From: Raphanus sativus
Lineage: Eukaryota; Streptophyta; Magnoliopsida; Brassicales; Brassicaceae
Reading direction: 5' to 3'
Assembly (NCBI RefSeq): GCF_000801105.2
Contig: NC_079517.1
Location: 14,446,001 to 14,510,000, forward strand
DNA: 64,000 bases
Shown here piece by piece: positions 39,828 through 52,200 of this stretch. Below the pieces are notes generated by a model that saw only the letters and a list, made by a program, of their open reading frames with translations, had not been told where the DNA came from and searched no databases. How positions within the stretch are numbered: position 1 is the stretch's first letter; each line of letters opens with the position of its first letter. A program made the translations under genes and the position numbers.

Positions 39828-40200
39828 CCCTGTTCATTTACGTGTCGCGTCTAGGAACTAAAATTATATTTGTTTACGTATCACGCGACCTGCAACTTGT
39901 GACCTGCGACTAAACCTGCGACCCCCAACTAAAATTATGTTCGTTTATGTGTCGCGTGACATGTGACCAGTCGTACAATCAAAATTTTCTTAACTTTTAG
40001 TCTATGTTTTTCGGGTGACTTGAATCAGACCTTCGAGTGGTCGTGCGATCAATCGCGCGACATCAAAATGAACAACTATCCATGATTTGCGACAAATTGC
40101 AGGTTGCATATTACGCGACATCAAAAAGAACAACAGCCTACAACTTGCGACTGGTCGCATGTCGTAAGTCGCGCGATAGCCAAAGGAACATGGTTATAAT
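39828..40200. mobile_element. hAT-like MITE rich in GCGAC motifs
   Basis: The left end (CCCTGTTCATTTACGTGTCGCG) is mirrored at the right end (CGCGCGATAGCCAAAGGAACATGG). Between them GCGAC/GTCGC occurs more than ten times on both strands, so it can fold extensively. I could not settle the target duplication, so the class is inferred from the GTTC-type ends and subterminal repeats. Confidence 0.6.
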
Positions 40201-41585
40201 TGTTGGTGGATCCTAAGAACGAAAACAGTGGAAGTTTCATCTCTTTTTCAATATTTACAGAACTATGTTGATTTGTTTGGCTTATACTAACCATGTATCC
40301 ACAGAACCACTACATAGATATCTGTTCTGTGGTTGAGAATTTTGCGTCTATTACTCCATTTAAATGACAAATAGTATGTATTAGTGATATTAGTGAGTAT
40401 AATTAATTAAATTTATAATTAACATAATAAATTTCAATCATATTCTTTATAACCATCTCTACAATTTTAGATTGGTTCTTTAAAATTTTTATATAAAGAA
40501 GACGATACCCAATTCCATAAATCTTGTTTCACATCCTTTATATGTTGACGTGCATGACCTAAACAGGTGGGTCATTCCATTTATTAAATGTGATTTTTGG
40601 GAGTATGTGAGTTTTGATTTTTTTCTGGGAGCTAAATGATTTACAGTGAATGATTGGTTACGAAGTCCACAAGGGTTTGTAACTTGGTGACATTGTATTC
40701 CACAAATGTATCCTGACCTTGTATCCTCTCTGGGTGTGACTGTATAGCACTTCTGGCGCAAAGCATAATGGTGAAAACATTATTACTCCAAGTTACTCCT
40801 AAAAATTACCAATCAAGTGGAAAGACATTTCCTCCCATTTACTTTTATTACTGTTTCAAAAGTGAAAAACACACACTCAACGTTTCGCCAGACATAGTGA
40901 GCGCAACAACATTTTTTTTCTTTTTCCTCTCTGTTCCATTTATTCTTTTCTGCTCATTTCCACTTTTTATATTACTCCCATTTATGCCAGAAATTACCAA
41001 TCAGAGCCTCTGTGTTATGAATTATGGTAATGACCTATTGTTATTTAATATTTTGTGATAGGAAACAAATACTAAGATTAATTAATAAAGTAACTAATGA
41101 ATTCTATAACTAACAATCCCATATTAAACTATTAGTGAGTGCGTCGACATTGACTACCTATATAAACATACGCACATGAACCTCGTCCAAACTCCAATCT
41201 AATAATCGACCGTAAAGGCAAACCCCATCACAAGTAATCTCTCTCATCTCTCTCATCTTCTCTATTTAGATACGCGAGGGCTCTTTCAATACAGAGATTT
41301 AAATGACATTATCTACAAATATATATGTGCATGTTCTTCACATTCATATATATGAAACATATGTATATTATGTTTAATACATGTGCATGTAAATATATAT
41401 ATAGTGCTATAGTAACATGTTTGTAAAAACTAAAAAGTGTATATATGTTTATACACACTACGCACCCTATATAGCATCATATGATTTTTTTTTGAACAAG
41501 GCATCATACGATTGTTTGAATGAAATTCTGAACTGAGTGAGTATATCTATATGGACGTGTACGTATACACAGGATCATAGTCGTT
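40201..41585 (+). promoter_or_regulatory. Promoter and leader of the oxidosqualene cyclase gene
   Basis: A clear TATA box TATATAAA is at 41,159-41,166, with transcription expected about 30 bases later. The following leader has CT-rich stretches (41,240-41,270). A possible acceptor (tacacag, about 41,571) just before the start codon suggests a leader intron. Further upstream, 40,490-40,760 shows no recognisable gene. Confidence 0.55.
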
Positions 41586-44500
41586 ATGTGGAAGTTAAAA
41601 ATAGGAGAGGGAAATGGGAAAGACCCTTACTTGACCAGCACCAACAACTTTGTTGGACGTCAAACATGGGAGTTCGATCCCAAAGCCGGCACACCGGAGG
41701 AACGAGCCGCCGTGGAAGAAGCTCGGCGGAATTTCTTGGTCAACCGCTCTCGTGTTAAAGGCTGCAGTGATCTCTTCTGGCGAATGCAAGTAAGTTTATA
41801 CTTTTCTCAACTTTATAATTATATGTTTACCATGAAAAAAAGGTACTCCGAAATCTTAATAGGTTGTAATACATATCGACATAACTTTTTTTTTTTAATT
41901 ATTTTTTTTCTTTATTCTTCCCCAAGTGGAATACTGTTTTGAATACAAAGTTGAAACAGCTTAATAAACGAGAAGACAAAATGAAAGGAGGCTATGAAAT
42001 ATTAAGAAACACATGTGAAGCAGAGATGATAAACTTGGCGCTGATGATAATCCATAGTGCTAACGGTCGAAATGGTGAAACCAGAGATAAAGATATGTTG
42101 CCGGACGTGTTGAAGACTGCTGCAAAATCCGAACTATAGAGGAGCTCTTTAACCGATCCAATCCAAGCAACTTTGCTTTCATAAGAACCTTAACCTCTCT
42201 GACCAGAGTAAAAGATGGCTTACTTGTTGATGTATGCAATCTGAGATTCCTCTCTCTCCACAGCAGATATAATATAGCTTGAACAAGGAGGCAACATATA
42301 TCTTTGAGCTGAGGATTACCTGCTGCAGAAGGTAACCAAGCTATAATGGCCTCGAAACCAGATGGAGGAGAAAAAACCGGAGCTGTGAAGAATGTAGTCC
42401 AGACTTCTTGGGAATAAGGACAAGCAAAGAAGATGTGATCACGGCTCTCATCTGAGACATCACAAAGCAGACATGTTGGAGAAATATTCAAACCCCACTG
42501 CTGCAACCTATCTTTCGTTGGTAATCTGTTGAGGATCGCCACCCATGACAAGAAAGCATGTTTAGGGATTCTGGTTTTAAACCAAATTGTCTTGTGCCAA
42601 AGAACATACACAGCTGCTGGATAAAGAGTTTCCCAAGTTTTCGAGGCGACAAATTGACCAGGCTCCGAGGCTGGGCTATTTCGCCAGAGGAAAACGTCAG
42701 GAACATCCGGTAGCAGAGCTGGTGGAGGAACGGGCAGAGAGGCTCGAATGAGCTGAGTAATCCTATGTCATCCCCTCGGTAAGAGCCAAGAATCACCCGA
42801 AATAGCTTCTGAAACACGAGCTGTAATTGAAATGCCTAAGACACGCGGACCGTTGGCTCCCGAAAGATGAATCAGTGGACCCAAACCGGACCAATTGTCA
42901 TGCCAGAATAAAGCTTGAGAGCCTGACTGAATCTGACAAAAGACAAAGGGACGAGCAATAGACCTCAACTTCATCAACTGTCTCCAATTTGACGAACCCG
43001 AATGGTCATAGTTTGCTGTCCAAAAATCCCCATCCGCTATAATGTGCTCCTTGATCCAAGCTACCCAGAGAGATCCAGTTACTGCAAATAGTAACCAGAT
43101 AAGCTTCAAACCGAAAACCACATTAGAAGCTTCCAATCTTCGCAGACCGAGACCACCCGCGGATTTAGGGGTGCAGACGGACTCCCATGAAACTTTTGCT
43201 CCTCTAGCTGAGTCTGGACCTCCACTCCAAAGAAAAGCATTGCACAACCTCTCTATAGCATTAATGCATCCCTTAGGAAGCTGATAAATTGATGCCCAGA
43301 AATTAAACATGCCATATAACACCGATTGAAGCAGCGTTAATCTTCCTGCAAAGGATAGGTTTCGTATAGTCCAAGAAGTTATCTTTTTCCTCACCCTGTC
43401 GACCAATGGTTGATAGTCTGCCTTTCCAAGCCTATTGGGCATCAACGGAACACCCAAATACCGGACATGTAGATTTCCCGGGGAAACACCAAATCTTTCA
43501 GCTATCTCCTTAGTAACCTGGTGATTCCTACCATCACGAAATAGACCAGTCTTTAAGTTTAAACCAAGCCCAGATCCCATATAAAACGAGTTGAGGACAC
43601 TGATAATAGCGGCTACTGAGTCTGCATTGCCATCAAAGAATATAAGTATGTCGTCCGCAAAACAAAGATGAGTAATCAAGGGATACCGGCACTTACGATG
43701 CGGATTGAAAAGACGACTCTGAGCAGCAGTGTCCAGGTTCTTGGACAAAATATCCATTGCTATAACAAAGAGGGAGGACGAGATAGGGTCACCTTGACGA
43801 AGACCCTTTTTCCCGGGGAAAAACCCAACAAGCTCCCCATTGAAAGCGACAGAATAGTGTGGCGAGGTAATACAGGCTTGAATCCACCCAATGAACACTT
43901 CCGGCAGGTTAAAGGCCTTCAAGACATTCAGGAGGAACGACCAATCGACATTATCATAGGCTTTTGTAATATCTATCTGCAGACAGCCTCTAGTAGTGTT
44001 CCCCGGAGTGTTGAAATCCGAGACCAGCTCTGAAGCTAATAGGACATTTTCACACAACAGTCTTCCTTTGATGAACCCGACCTGATTACGTTGAACTACA
44101 AGAGGAGTGAGCTTTTTGAGGCGAACACCAATAATTTTCGCAATAACCTTGTACACTGTGTTGCACAAAAAAATGGGGCGGAAATCTGAGAGGTTGGCTG
44201 CACCTGTTACCTTCGGTAGAAGAGCAATGACAGTTGCGTTGACCTGCCTGGACAAGCAAGGATTAACGAAAAAGTCACGAACCGCTGAGACTAGATCACC
44301 GCCCACCAAGTCCCAAGAAGAAACAAAGAACTCCACAGAAAAACCATCAGGGTCAGGAGCTTTGTTTTTTGGAAGAGCAAAAATTGTTTCTCTGATTTAT
44401 GTCTCAGTCGGAAGAGACACCAGCTGCGCAGCGAGCAAGTCAGGACAACGAAAGGGATGAATGTCTCTGATTTCTTCTACTGAGAATGGTGTAATAGAGT

Positions 44501-47500
44501 CGTTTGCTATGCCAAGGAGAGCTTCATAGAAGTGAGAGGTCATAGCTTTCAAGGTGACAGAGTCGTAGATCTTGTTACCCATTGGATCCAACAAATAATG
44601 GATGACATTTTTGGATAAATTAGCCCTGACCGCCTTGTGGAACACTCCCGTATTTGAATCACCAACAGTGAGCCATCTTACTCGAGATTTCTGGTGCAAG
44701 AAAGACTCTTCAGCAGCAGCGAAGAACATCCAAGATTTCCTAGCTTCTGCCTCCTCTTCGAATAACTGCTGTGATGGATCAGTTAAAGCTCTTACTTGGA
44801 TCTGATCCAAAGTCTGACGAGCTTCTTTTGATCTGAGTTGGATGTTGCTGAAACTGCTGCGATTGAGCGCTTTGCAACAACTCTTGGCAGCACGAAGCTT
44901 CTGGTATAGAGCACTCATGGGAGAACTGATAGGAATTGCAACCGTCCACGCCTCTTTCAATAACCGCTAAAACTCCGGGTGCGTTGAAAACATATCAAAA
45001 TACACAAACCGACACTTTCTCGGAGATAGCTGATTTGCTAAGTGGATGAGGCATGGTGTATGATCAGACGAGCCGGGGGAGTCAAAGAAAGCATAGGAAT
45101 CGGGATACGTTTCCACCCAGGCCTCATTCACTAATGCTCTATCTAACTTCCTGGACTTCGGATTCGTGACGCTCTTATTGTACCACGTGAACAAACAACC
45201 TCTGTAAGCTAGATCAAAAATCCCAGTCTCCTCCAAACAGTCTGAAAAATCTTGAATTCCTTGCTCACATAACTCTGTTGGAGTACTAGAGAAAACCTCA
45301 TCAGCAGATAATACCTGATTGAAATCACCGAGAAGAATCCAAGGAGAATTACTGAGTGTTCTAGTTTGAGCCAATTCTTTTATCTTCTCCCATAACTCGA
45401 GTCTTTCTTCTCTGAGATTACGAGCATATATGAAAGCTACCGTATAAGACTGTCTGGTTTGAGGATTGAAGACACCACATAAGACCAGTTGAGGAGAAGA
45501 GAAAAATATTATAACTGATAAAATAGGATCCCACAACACCACAATGCGACCGTTATCAGCTTCAGGAGAATGATTCCCTTCAAAACGCCATCCGGGAACC
45601 ACTGAATTCATAACGCCAAGTAGATTTTCCTGCTGCACATGTGTTTCCAAAAAACCACCTAAAAGAGGTTGGTTACGCCGAATCCAATCAATAACTGAAG
45701 ATTGTCTGTCTCTTCCGTTTAATCCCCGAACATTTCAAAAAAAACTCTTCATTTAGAGTTCAAAAGGGGCAGTGCTGGGCACTAAGCTTCCTTAGAATGA
45801 GCAGGGCGCGAACGCCTTTGCCCACCGAAAGCTGATCCAAAATTGCTTGCTTTACGCTTAGAAACAGAAGCAGAAGAAGTAGAACGGTCGTCATTTTCAG
45901 AACAACTTGACAGCGCATACATTTCCTGTCGGATCTTTCTTCTTTGGTGCTTCCTAGAATTGGCAGTAGAAGTACCAGGAGCCTTGGAATCAATTGCATC
46001 TAGCCTTTTCCGAAGAATGCACTGAGCAGCTGAGATTAACTCCTCTTCCTCCGCGAGCTTAGTGTTGGAGATTGTACCATTCCCGGAAGCTTGAGGAGAG
46101 ATGTCCTTACCTTTTGCAACCTCTGGTTTTTTCCCCACTTCTTTCCAACCAGAAGAAGACCCATCCACCTCCAAGGACAAAATAAGAGGTAAACTTTTAG
46201 TTCTTCCAATCGTCCGCCTACCTTGGGAGCTAAGTTCCGGAGACGTGAGAGCTGGTCCTGGAGGCTTTGGGATAGGAGGTAGCAAAGGAGCTTCAGACTA
46301 GAGAGAGTGAGCGACTTTGGGAGAAGAAGGGACTAACGCAGGCTCAGGCTCTAACACCGGTGCTGGAGCATGAGTTATTACACCAGTGAAAGCTGGGAAG
46401 TCGGTTGTCTCCTGAACAGTCTTCTTTAAAGGTTGTAGACATCTCAAACGAAGGTGACCGTATTCTCCACAAGCTCCACACTTAGGAGGGATCTTTTGAA
46501 ATTCAACCGGAAGCGTCACTGAGTTCCCTAATTTGACTATCGATATAATTTTCTTACCTACCTTTTCGTCACAATCACTTATTCACCTTTGTCCAAATTT
46601 TTTTCTTTCCTTTTTTGGGTTTGAGGCACCACCACATCCACATGATCATAGAGAATGTGGATTTGTGTCTCAAATAGAATTATTTTCAAAGTCACCCGAT
46701 GCATCGTAGTATTGCACATAAAAGGAAACATTATTTTTGACAAAGAAAAGGAAACTATTTTTCTTATAATGTCACTACTAGATTTTGATCCACGTTTCAA
46801 AAGCACGGATTCTCCATTAGATTATAAACAAAGTTTGTGAATTAGTATTTGGAATTGGTGTACATTATTATGTTATAAAATCATTACATTGAAGGACATT
46901 TGTTTAAAATTATATAATTTACGAATTAGTTTATATAAGATTATGTATGTACACTCTTATATAATTCTTTTTAAGTTTGAACATTTTATCGAACCCGAAA
47001 AACCTAACCAAATTCAACCCAAAAATATAGATGTGGTTTGGTCCGGGTCAATGCCAAAGTACATATTTTATTTCTTTTTTTCAACCTGTGGTTTCTGTTT
47101 GACTTGAGGTCCTACCCGGCACCCGATCAGTATCCAAAGTATGTGTATATTTGGTATTTCATATATATTTTTGATATCTGAAATGTGTTTTTGTTATTAT
47201 GAATATTTTTGTAATTTTCAAATTCAGGTTTCCGATTATAGTTTCAAGTTTCAGGTAATTTTTTTTATAAAAAATAAAATAAAATATTGGGTATTAGGAT
47301 TTTTTTTGGGTATTTTCAGTTCATCAAGTCAGATTTATGGTAACGTTTTGGGTTATTTTGAGTATTTGAATATTTTTCAGGTATTTGTTTGTGTTTTGTG
47401 TATTTTTATGTTTTAATATTTTAGGTTTTTAGGTATTTCGAGTCCTAAAATAACCAAATCAATTTGGGCTGTTACATACCAAAAAATTATTTATTTTACA

Positions 47501-49167
47501 GGTATTTGATTATGGATCCGGATCCGAAAATAGTTAACCCGAATCTATACCAGAAATTTTTAAATACTTAATTATGTCTAAATGGTTAGAATCCGAAAAA
47601 CCTAAATCCAAAAGGAACATATCTGTACCCAACCAGAAGACCCGATGCCAGGACCTACTTTCCCATATTATATTTATGTGCATTTTATAAGATTATAATT
47701 GTTGAACTCGTGAGACTTAATACTTACTAAGTAGATTTTGGTTAATTTAATAGTATAGATTTATAAGGTATTTTAATAGTTTTTAAGCCTATATTTAATA
47801 AAAATTATTTTAAACACTTTTATAAAACAATTTAGCGCAAAATATATAAAGTTTTCTTTTAGATATGGTTTGCTAGTGTTTGTATTAAATATGGAACTAT
47901 ACAGTGTAAGATGACAAAGTTCATAAATAGCATATCTACATTGTACTCTTTTTGTTAAAAATATTTTGTAACAATATATACTATATCTTGGTTTTTAAAA
48001 ATAATGTGAAAATATAAGAATATTCAATTTTTATATTTTTTAAAATTTAGTTTCCTTTAAAAATAACTCATATAGAAAGGAACCGACCCGAATACCCAAA
48101 ACCTATTCATTCGTTGTATTTTGTGATACTTTATAAGAATTACATTTGTTAAATTGATATGGTTTAAGATTTACTTGGTAGATTCTTTAAGCTAATTCAA
48201 TGGAACATATGTGTAGGGTTTTTAATAGTTTTTAAAGTTTCTTAATTTTTTATTATAATACTTTTTATAAAAATTAAGTTAACGTAATATATAGGACAAT
48301 TCTCTCGAATTAGGAGTGGGCAAAAAAAACAAACCGAACCGAGTCCAACCGAACCAAACCGAGTCAAAACCGAACCAAACTAGTTATGGTTTACTTCGGT
48401 TAAAAAAATTCTAGAACCAAATTAATCAAACCAAACCGAGCCTAAACCGAATCCATAAAATAACTGAAGTGCCACTTCTATTGCCTATAGTATTTATATT
48501 AGGTTCAAAGATAATAATCTAAAATAAGTAGATTACATTTTAATTTTTGGTTTTATGTCTGGTTTTACGTTTAAACACAAAAAAATTATTGATTTAGTTC
48601 TATATTAGATTTAGTTCACATAATTTATTTTTTATTTTCACCAACATGATGATTTCACGACCATGCGTTGATGTTTCAAAACATGATTTCTCTTAAAAGA
48701 TCTAAACTAAGAAAATTTGATTAAACCGAACCGAAACACAAACCAAAGCGAAACCGAACCGAACCAAACTAAGTATGGTTTACTTCAACTTAAAAATTTC
48801 TAGAACCGATAAACCAAACCGAACCGAACCCGAACCGGACCGATAAAATAACTGAAGTGCCCATCCCTATCTCGAATAGCCTTTTTAAAATTTTTGTCAC
48901 AAAATAGACCTAAAAAATAAAATATTAAAATAACATGACAAAATAACCATTTTTTATTTTGAAAATTTTGATTTTGATTTTTTATTTTTTGAAATTTGAA
49001 ACCCGCCCTTAAACTTACCCCTTAACTCTAAACCTTAAATCTTAGATTTGTTAACATAAATGTTATAAATGCATATTTACCCTAAAATAAAATCTGTTTT
49101 GGTCAATTTCCTCTTTGGAAGACCATTTTGTGAAAATAAACTAAAAATTGCTATCTAAGGGAACTTC

Positions 49168-49217
<50 letters not shown>

Positions 49218-52200
49218 TAACATATGATTTACAAAAATGTTTATATCAAATTTGATTTTTTAAATAATTAAAACTATATAATGTAAGATGACATAGTAAA
49301 ATATGTTCAATGATATAATGCTAACTAGATTTTGACCCGCGCTTTTGAAGCGCGGAATATTTTACGATGAAAAATTTCACTAATAATTTAACAAATATTT
49401 TGGTAATTTTTAAAGAGTATGTATTTAAAATATTTTTGCATTTAAATCAGTATTTTTAAATTCAACCCGATTGTGATTATACCGGTTAATTCGGAGATCT
49501 GACAATTCAATTTATGTTTCTAAAATATTCATATTAAAAAATCACTAAAACCCGAGACTAACCGATTGAACTGATGGATGACCGATATATAATCTAATTG
49601 GATTTAAATTGTAATAGTTTCATAATTTGTAATCTTATAATCGAAATTTTAAAGTTTACTATTTTGTAATTTATGAAATTATGACGTTCCTACAAAAATT
49701 TAAAGAGAAAATGATAGATATAAAATAATTAAGATTAATTATTGTATTATTTGGAAAATTGATAGTAGTATAAAAAATATATTGTTTGGAAACATTGATA
49801 GTAGTATAAAAAAATAAGTATATTGTTTGGAAATGTTGATAGTAGTATAAAGAAATAAGTATATTGTTTGGGAACATGGATAGTAGTATAAAGAAAGGAA
49901 CATTAGTGATTTAATATATGTTTAACTATAAAGTATAAAGATGTATTTAATTTAAAAACTTACAAAACAAATGTTAGATCCAACAGAATGTTTTTGTTTT
50001 AATAAGATAGATTCATTTTAATTATTGATAGTAGATTTTGAGTAAGAAATATAGTGTATAACATAATTGATTAGCAATTACTATGATGAGAAAGAAAATT
50101 GATTTTCAGAAGAACTGTATCACATAAAATGGAAAGTACAATAAATACTATCGACGGATGCATAGTTAATTCTCTCTACCTTTGGTAACAACATTAATTA
50201 TTACTATTGTATTGTTAGAGAAGGAGTAATAATCGAGGTAATACTGTTTCAAACATATAAATATGACCAATAAATTTAAGTCTAATGAAAAAGTCCAAAC
50301 AATTTTATAAGCAGATTTATTAAAACTCATTTTTAATAGTATAGATAATATTATTTGAGAAGTCAGTTTACTATGTGGCGCTCTCACATTAATTTTAAGA
50401 ATGGTTAATTAATAAATTATAAATATTATTCATATATGCCAATATTAAGAGTTTTTGTTATATTTCCTTTTTTCTTAACATATTTTCAATTTTAATTTCG
50501 TTTTTATTATTTTATCACAAATCATATAAATATAAAAAATGAAAATATCTTTAAAATTTTTAATTACAGACTATATATTACGTGAATTCAAAAATAAAAT
50601 TTCACAAAAAATATTATATATATATATATATATATACAAATGAGCTAATTTCACGTGAAATATAATTAATATATTAAATGATCATGAAATTGATCATTGA
50701 TCATTAAACATATCAAACTGATCTAAATTCTAATACTCCAAATCAGAAGTTTAATTGAGTCAATACTATAGTATTGTTTTATTTTTAGTTGTTATACATG
50801 TAAACTACAAAATGACTTAAAATCTATATATAAGAACATAAAATTAACTTAATTTTATAAATATTCAGATCCATATATTTTTAAAACTTATTGGTTATCA
50901 GTTGTACAACCTCAAACCAAGAAACACTTCAATTTTTATATTTGTTTTCTAAATTAAATATATAAAATTATATATTATATATAAATTTATAAATATATAT
51001 ATGTAAAAGAATTTTAACTAAATACAATTAACAAAATTATTCAAATATAAAAACAAGAAATTATGATTTAGTTCAGAATGAAAATATAAATTTTAGTTTA
51101 CGTACAATAACTAAACCTATCCAACTTTTAAAACCATTGTCATATTTTTAATTAAGATAATAACATTAAATAATCAAAATATATTTTTACTTATTTTCCT
51201 ACATGTATATTATAAACCAATTTAATTATAAAACTAAAATATTTTTTTTTAAAAAGTATTATAATTTATTTATATTATAAATGCTTATCCGTGCATGAGC
51301 ACATGAGAATCACCTAGTATATAAAAATGTACAATATTCAACCAATTTGTTCTGTTGTTTTGTTACCGATTATTTTTTGAAAATACCCAAAATAGCACTA
51401 AAAATGTTTTTTTTTTGTCACAAATATAGATTCGAAGAATTAAAATGGCCAAAATATCTCATTAAAGAGGTAAATATAGACTTATATCTTTTGGATTAAC
51501 TAATTTATGTCTTAGGGTATAGAGTTAAAGAGTGGAGATTTGAGATTAGGTCTAAAATTTTATAAAATATAAAATAAATATTAAAATTTGAAATAATATT
51601 TTTAAAATAGTTTGAAAAAGTATTTTTCGAATTTCAAAAGAAAATTTGAAAGAAGAAAATTCAGGAAAAAAAGTTTCAAAAAAAGGATTTATAAAAGATT
51701 TCGAATTTGAAAATATATAATCTGAAAGTATAATTTTTTTTTATTTTTCTATTTTTTATATATTTATTTGTATTTATATATCTAAGATAGAGATGTCTTT
51801 TTACTTTTTAAATTAAACATGTTGATCATTTTCCTCTCTAAAACTTTATATCTTGGAGAATTGCCCTTTGGAAAATGCTCCCTACTTATTATAGCTTTGG
51901 TCTAATGGAAAAAAAGCCAGTGACAGTGGGCCAATATTGCTATTTCTTATACCGTGTTTAGGCCCTAAAAGATAATGGGCCAAGTTGCCATTACTCATAC
52001 CGTGTTTGAGTTGATTGAACTCACAGTTTTTGAAAGAGGCGAGATTCGAGCAAGTGATCCCGCCGGTGAAGATCGACGGCGACGAAGCCATAACTCACGA
52101 GAAAGCAACGGATGCGTTACGTAGAGGACTCTCGTTCTTCTCGGCTCTGCAAGCCTCCGACGGTCACTGGCCTGGAGAAATCACCGGACCTCTCTTCTTC

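Larger units (their letters stand above)
41886..46537 (-). mobile_element. LINE (L1 type) retrotransposon, degenerate, inside OSC intron 1
   Basis: The 3' end is a poly-A-rich tail on the minus strand (poly-T at 41,886-41,908). The 5' part is truncated within ORF1 near 46,537. Possible target repeats are TATCGACATAAC (41,874-41,885) and TATCGATATAAT (46,538-46,549), 10 of 12 matching. It is oriented against the host gene. Confidence 0.85.
41790..52026 (+). other. Intron 1 of the oxidosqualene cyclase gene, 10.2 kb of nested mobile elements
   Basis: The donor CAA|GTAAGT and acceptor ACTCACAG|TTT are both strong and in phase 0, so Gln68 is followed by Phe69 as in related cyclases. Within it: LINE 41,886-46,537, Helitrons 46,778-47,759, 49,325-50,345 and about 50,346-51,317, a TIR element about 48,289-49,172 with a hAT MITE inside, an AT microsatellite and a TIR-like remnant 51,360-51,890. 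A 30-bp direct duplication (GGGCCAA...TACCGTGTTT) lies at about 51,928-51,960 and 51,978-52,008. Confidence 0.85.

Noticed and set aside
41586..41942. Exon 1 of the cyclase as a separate truncated gene
   Set aside because: The frame past 41,789 is not cyclase-like, and the splice site joins exactly to 52,027.
41939..42139. Plus-strand frame of 66 codons after cyclase exon 1
   Set aside because: Lies antisense in the 3' end of the LINE, not a cyclase exon.
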